64,000 bases of DNA from JAFALK01 sp036500605. GTDB lineage: Bacteria; Pseudomonadota; Gammaproteobacteria; Burkholderiales; Burkholderiaceae_C. A program made the position numbers and the translations under genes. The notes under the pieces were generated by a model, which saw only the letters and a list, made by a program, of their open reading frames with translations, had not been told where the DNA came from and ran no database searches. The stretch is from the NCBI GenBank assembly GCA_036500605.1, contig DASYBU010000002.1:62001-126000 (forward strand), written 5' to 3'. This document shows, one piece after another, positions 61,855 through 64,000 of this stretch; the stretch's first letter is position 1, and every line of letters starts with the position of its first letter.

Positions 61855-62525
61855 GCGAGCTTCCTCGCGCGCACCGCGAGCACCACGGCGAGGCCCTGCC
61901 AGCGGCTGTAGAAGGCTTCCGATCCTTCGAACGGTTCGTGCAGTTCCTGGCCGACACGCAGCTCCTGGCTCAGCTCGATGTCGAGTCCGGCCTTCGTCGC
62001 CGCGCGCCGGTTCGCTTCAAGATCGAACAGCGCATGCAGCAAGGTGTGCTTGCGCTGCGTGCTGTCGGTGAACGAGCGCGTCATGCCGGCGCGCGCAGCG
62101 TCGGGATGGAAGTCCGAGTACACGAGCACGCCGCCGGGCCGCAGCACGCGCGCCATCTCGGTCATCCAGTCGCCCAGGCTCGGCGCGTGGCCGACCGCGA
62201 GGCCGGAGACGATCAGGTCGAACTGCGCGGCGGCAAACGGCAGGCACATCATGTCGGCGCGCACGCGCTGCTGCAGCGGCGCGCGCAGAAGCATCTGCTC
62301 GGACATGTCGGTGGCGATCACGCGGGCCGCGCCGCGCTGTTCGAGCTGCAGGCCATAACGCCCGGTTCCGCTGGCAAGGTCGAGCACGGTCAGGCCGCGC
62401 ACATCGGGCCACATCGCCACCAGCGCGGCCTGCTCGGCGCGCATCAAGGGGTTGTGCGGCAGCGGCGGGTAGGCCTCGGCCCAGAGGTCGTAGGCGGCGA
62501 CGTTGGACAGGGCCTCGCCGCTCAT
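61851..62525 (-). CDS. Class I SAM-dependent methyltransferase 2
   Basis: A 224-residue methyltransferase from ATG 62525, which overlaps the preceding stop (ATGA). The earlier in-frame codons lie in another gene. Motif I is LTVLDLASGTGRYGLQLEQR (about 44-63), followed by RVIATDMSEQMLLRAP, PFAAAQFDLIVSGLAVGHAP and ARVLRPGGVLVYSDFHPDAA. It could methylate an O, N or C atom of a cluster product. It is tightly coupled to the SPASM radical SAM gene upstream and the amidohydrolase gene downstream. Confidence 0.88.
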   Translation of the reverse strand: MSGEALSNVAAYDLWAEAYPPLPHNPLMRAEQAALVAMWPDVRGLTVLDLASGTGRYGLQLEQRGAARVIATDMSEQMLLRAPLQQRVRADMMCLPFAAAQFDLIVSGLAVGHAPSLGDWMTEMARVLRPGGVLVYSDFHPDAARAGMTRSFTDSTQRKHTLLHALFDLEANRRAATKAGLDIELSQELRVGQELHEPFEGSEAFYSRWQGLAVVLAVRARKLA

Positions 62526-63571
62526 GCCAGCGCTCCCGGCGCTTGCGGGTCGCGCCATTTGGAGCAGACGCAGCGAGCGCATTCGGCGCGCTGCTGGGCG
62601 CGGATGTCGGCGCGCAGGCTCTGCATGGCCGGTGCGTTGAGCGACTGTTCGAGACCGCTCATCGACGACGGCGGCCCCGGGATGAAGAAGCACGGTCGCA
62701 CGCTGCCATCGGTCTCCAGCACGGCCGAGAACTCGGGCGCGTTGCAGCGCACGGCCGGGAAGCCGCCGAGGCCGCAGACTGCGCGGAAGTAGTCGTAGAG
62801 GCGGCGCAGCTTGGCGGGAGATTCCTGAATGAAGCCGCTGCGGAAGTGCTCAGCATGTTCGCGCTCCAGCCGCGCGAGGCTGTCGGCAAAGGCCGGCAGG
62901 TCTTCGGCGCGCAAGGCGATGTCAGCGGCGCCCTCGTCGGCTTGTCGGCCGAAGGCATTCGAGTTGCCCACGTCAGCCGCCAAGAACGAGATGCTGCTCG
63001 CGCCGAGCTCATGCGCGAGGCTCACGAGCCGGCTCAACTCGCGACAGTTGCTGCGTTGAATCGTCACGCGCAGGCCCACCGGCACACCTTCACGCACGGT
63101 CGCACGGATGCCTTCACAGACCACCTCGAAAGCATCGAGCCCGCGGATGGCGAGATAGGTTTCGCGGCAGGCACCGTCGAGAGAGACCGTTATCGATTCA
63201 AACAGCTCGCCCACACGCCGCGCATGCTTGGCCAGCGCCAGGCCCGCGGTCAGCAACCACAGGCGCAGGCCGTTCGCACGCAGCAAGCTCGCCATCTCGG
63301 CCCATTGCGGATTCAGCAAAGGCTCGCCGCCCGACACGAGGATCACGCGCGTGCCCAGCGCCGCGAGATCGGGCAGCGTCCGCTCAAGCGTTTCGAGGCT
63401 CATGTCGCGCTGCCCATGCCGCCAGTAGTCGCAGCTCACGCAGCGCGAGTTGCAGCGCTCGGTCAGGTACAGCGTCAGCAGCGGCAAGGACTGCAGTGCC
63501 GTGCCGGCCGCCTTCGATCGCGCGTGCCGCGCGTGCCAGATGAGGGGCGCTTCGGCGCTAGAACAGTCCAT
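62522..63571 (-). CDS. Radical SAM protein with SPASM-like C-terminus
   Basis: A 349-residue enzyme from ATG 63571 (ATG 63604 gives 360 residues but a 47-base overlap with the preceding gene). The cluster motif CNSRCVSC gives C40, C44 and C47, followed by RVILVSGGEPLLNPQWAEM and ESITVSLDGACRETYLAIRG. The C-terminus carries extra Cys residues in a SPASM-type arrangement (AVRCNAPEFSAVLETDGSVR, PCFF, ECARCVC) that would hold auxiliary iron-sulfur clusters. Such enzymes modify peptides, sugars or cofactors. It overlaps the end of the outer-membrane barrel gene upstream. Confidence 0.88.
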   Translation of the reverse strand: MDCSSAEAPLIWHARHARSKAAGTALQSLPLLTLYLTERCNSRCVSCDYWRHGQRDMSLETLERTLPDLAALGTRVILVSGGEPLLNPQWAEMASLLRANGLRLWLLTAGLALAKHARRVGELFESITVSLDGACRETYLAIRGLDAFEVVCEGIRATVREGVPVGLRVTIQRSNCRELSRLVSLAHELGASSISFLAADVGNSNAFGRQADEGAADIALRAEDLPAFADSLARLEREHAEHFRSGFIQESPAKLRRLYDYFRAVCGLGGFPAVRCNAPEFSAVLETDGSVRPCFFIPGPPSSMSGLEQSLNAPAMQSLRADIRAQQRAECARCVCSKWRDPQAPGALA

Positions 63572-64000
63572 GCAGCTCGACAAAAGTCTGTCGTCGGTTG
63601 TCAAAGGCGTTCTGCGGAATGCCGCCGTAACTTCGGTAGCCGGCGCGCAGCTGGATGAAGGCGATCGGCGTGTATTCGTAGACGAGGCTGTAGCGCACCT
63701 GGTAGTCGTTCGAGACCTTCATGTCGGGGTCGAAGAACTCGGTCGTGAACTTGAGGTTGTGGCCCTGTCGCACCAGCCAGTTGGCTTCGAGCAGCGTCGC
63801 CATCAAGCGCCGTCGCCCTTCGGCGTAGCCGTCGTCGCCGACCATGTCGAGCTCGGCGAGCCAGGCCACGGGCCCCGTCGTCGTGCCCGCGAAGATGCCG
63901 TAGGCCTGCCGGTTGCCTGCGCTCGAGGTGACCTGCGCGGTCGAGGCGCCGAGCCGGCCCCAGGATTGCAACCAGATCAGCTGGCCGGTGAGCTGGTGGC
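63558..64000 (-). CDS. Outer-membrane beta-barrel protein, C-terminal part
   Basis: The frame is open to the window edge, so the start lies beyond 64000. The visible 147 residues are alternating strands with aromatic residues (GIFAGTTTGPVAWLAELDMV, HNLKFTTEFFDPDMKVSNDY, FIQLRAGYRSYGGIPQNAFD) and end in Phe (VELHGLF), as in BAM-assembled barrels. It may be an outer-membrane protein of the polysaccharide system or of an adjacent region. Its stop overlaps the SPASM radical SAM start. Confidence 0.75.
   Translation of the reverse strand, partial: HQLTGQLIWLQSWGRLGASTAQVTSSAGNRQAYGIFAGTTTGPVAWLAELDMVGDDGYAEGRRRLMATLLEANWLVRQGHNLKFTTEFFDPDMKVSNDYQVRYSLVYEYTPIAFIQLRAGYRSYGGIPQNAFDNRRQTFVELHGLF

Overview
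The window is high-GC DNA (very high G+C in third codon positions, GTG/TTG starts, many long antisense shadow frames). It carries a type VI secretion system (T6SS), TonB-dependent uptake, an AraJ-type efflux pump and long-chain acyl-CoA synthetase remnants. This fits a betaproteobacterium of the order Burkholderiales; genus cannot be fixed from the sequence alone. I see no rRNA, tRNA or CRISPR array. The only stretch over 300 bases without an intact gene is 50501-50959, which holds a toxin-antitoxin operator and a decayed acyl-CoA synthetase fragment.

1-24663: the distal part of a T6SS cluster, almost all on the + strand. It contains tssH/clpV (3' part), vgrG with a DUF4123 adaptor and two unrecognised cargo-type proteins, the FHA protein TagH, the PP2C phosphatase PppA, a PAAR-like DUF4280 spike protein, tssK, tssL (with OmpA domain), tssM, tagF and a TssB/TssC-like sheath fusion. 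A sensory/phosphorylation set follows: a FecR-like exported protein, a Tll0287-type haem sensor with HAMP, and two Ser/Thr kinases. Together with TagH and PppA these form a threonine-phosphorylation control circuit; a TVI(R/K)PS motif recurs in TssL, TagH and the second kinase. One Ala-rich repeat protein sits on the opposite strand between tssM and tagF. The other core genes (tssA, B, C, E, F, G, J, hcp) are not in the window and presumably lie upstream.

24666-36285: ordinary accessory genes. There is a truncated antitoxin-like ORF, two solute-binding proteins, a frameshifted beta-propeller protein, a LysR / TonB receptor / alpha-beta hydrolase group, a divergent LysR-MFS pair, an AbiE-type (AbiEi/AbiEii) abortive-infection module with a perfect palindrome at its start, and a VOC-family protein.

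36319-49502: the most unusual locus. It is two minus-strand transcription units with similar promoters: (A1 + kinase) and (A2 + 1088-aa helical protein + 891-aa protein + small exported protein). A1 and A2 are paralogues. I recognise none of these proteins except the kinase domain. This is the best candidate for an undescribed multi-protein system.

49605-50987: a HigBA-type toxin-antitoxin pair and a pseudogene. 50960 to the end: a surface-glycan or small-molecule assembly cluster with three radical SAM enzymes (two with an N-terminal B12-binding-like region), an HPr-kinase-like P-loop protein, a nucleotidyltransferase, two GT4 glycosyltransferases, a Wzx-type flippase, two methyltransferases, an amidohydrolase and a truncated outer-membrane beta-barrel. 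The first six genes of this cluster alternate strand one by one.
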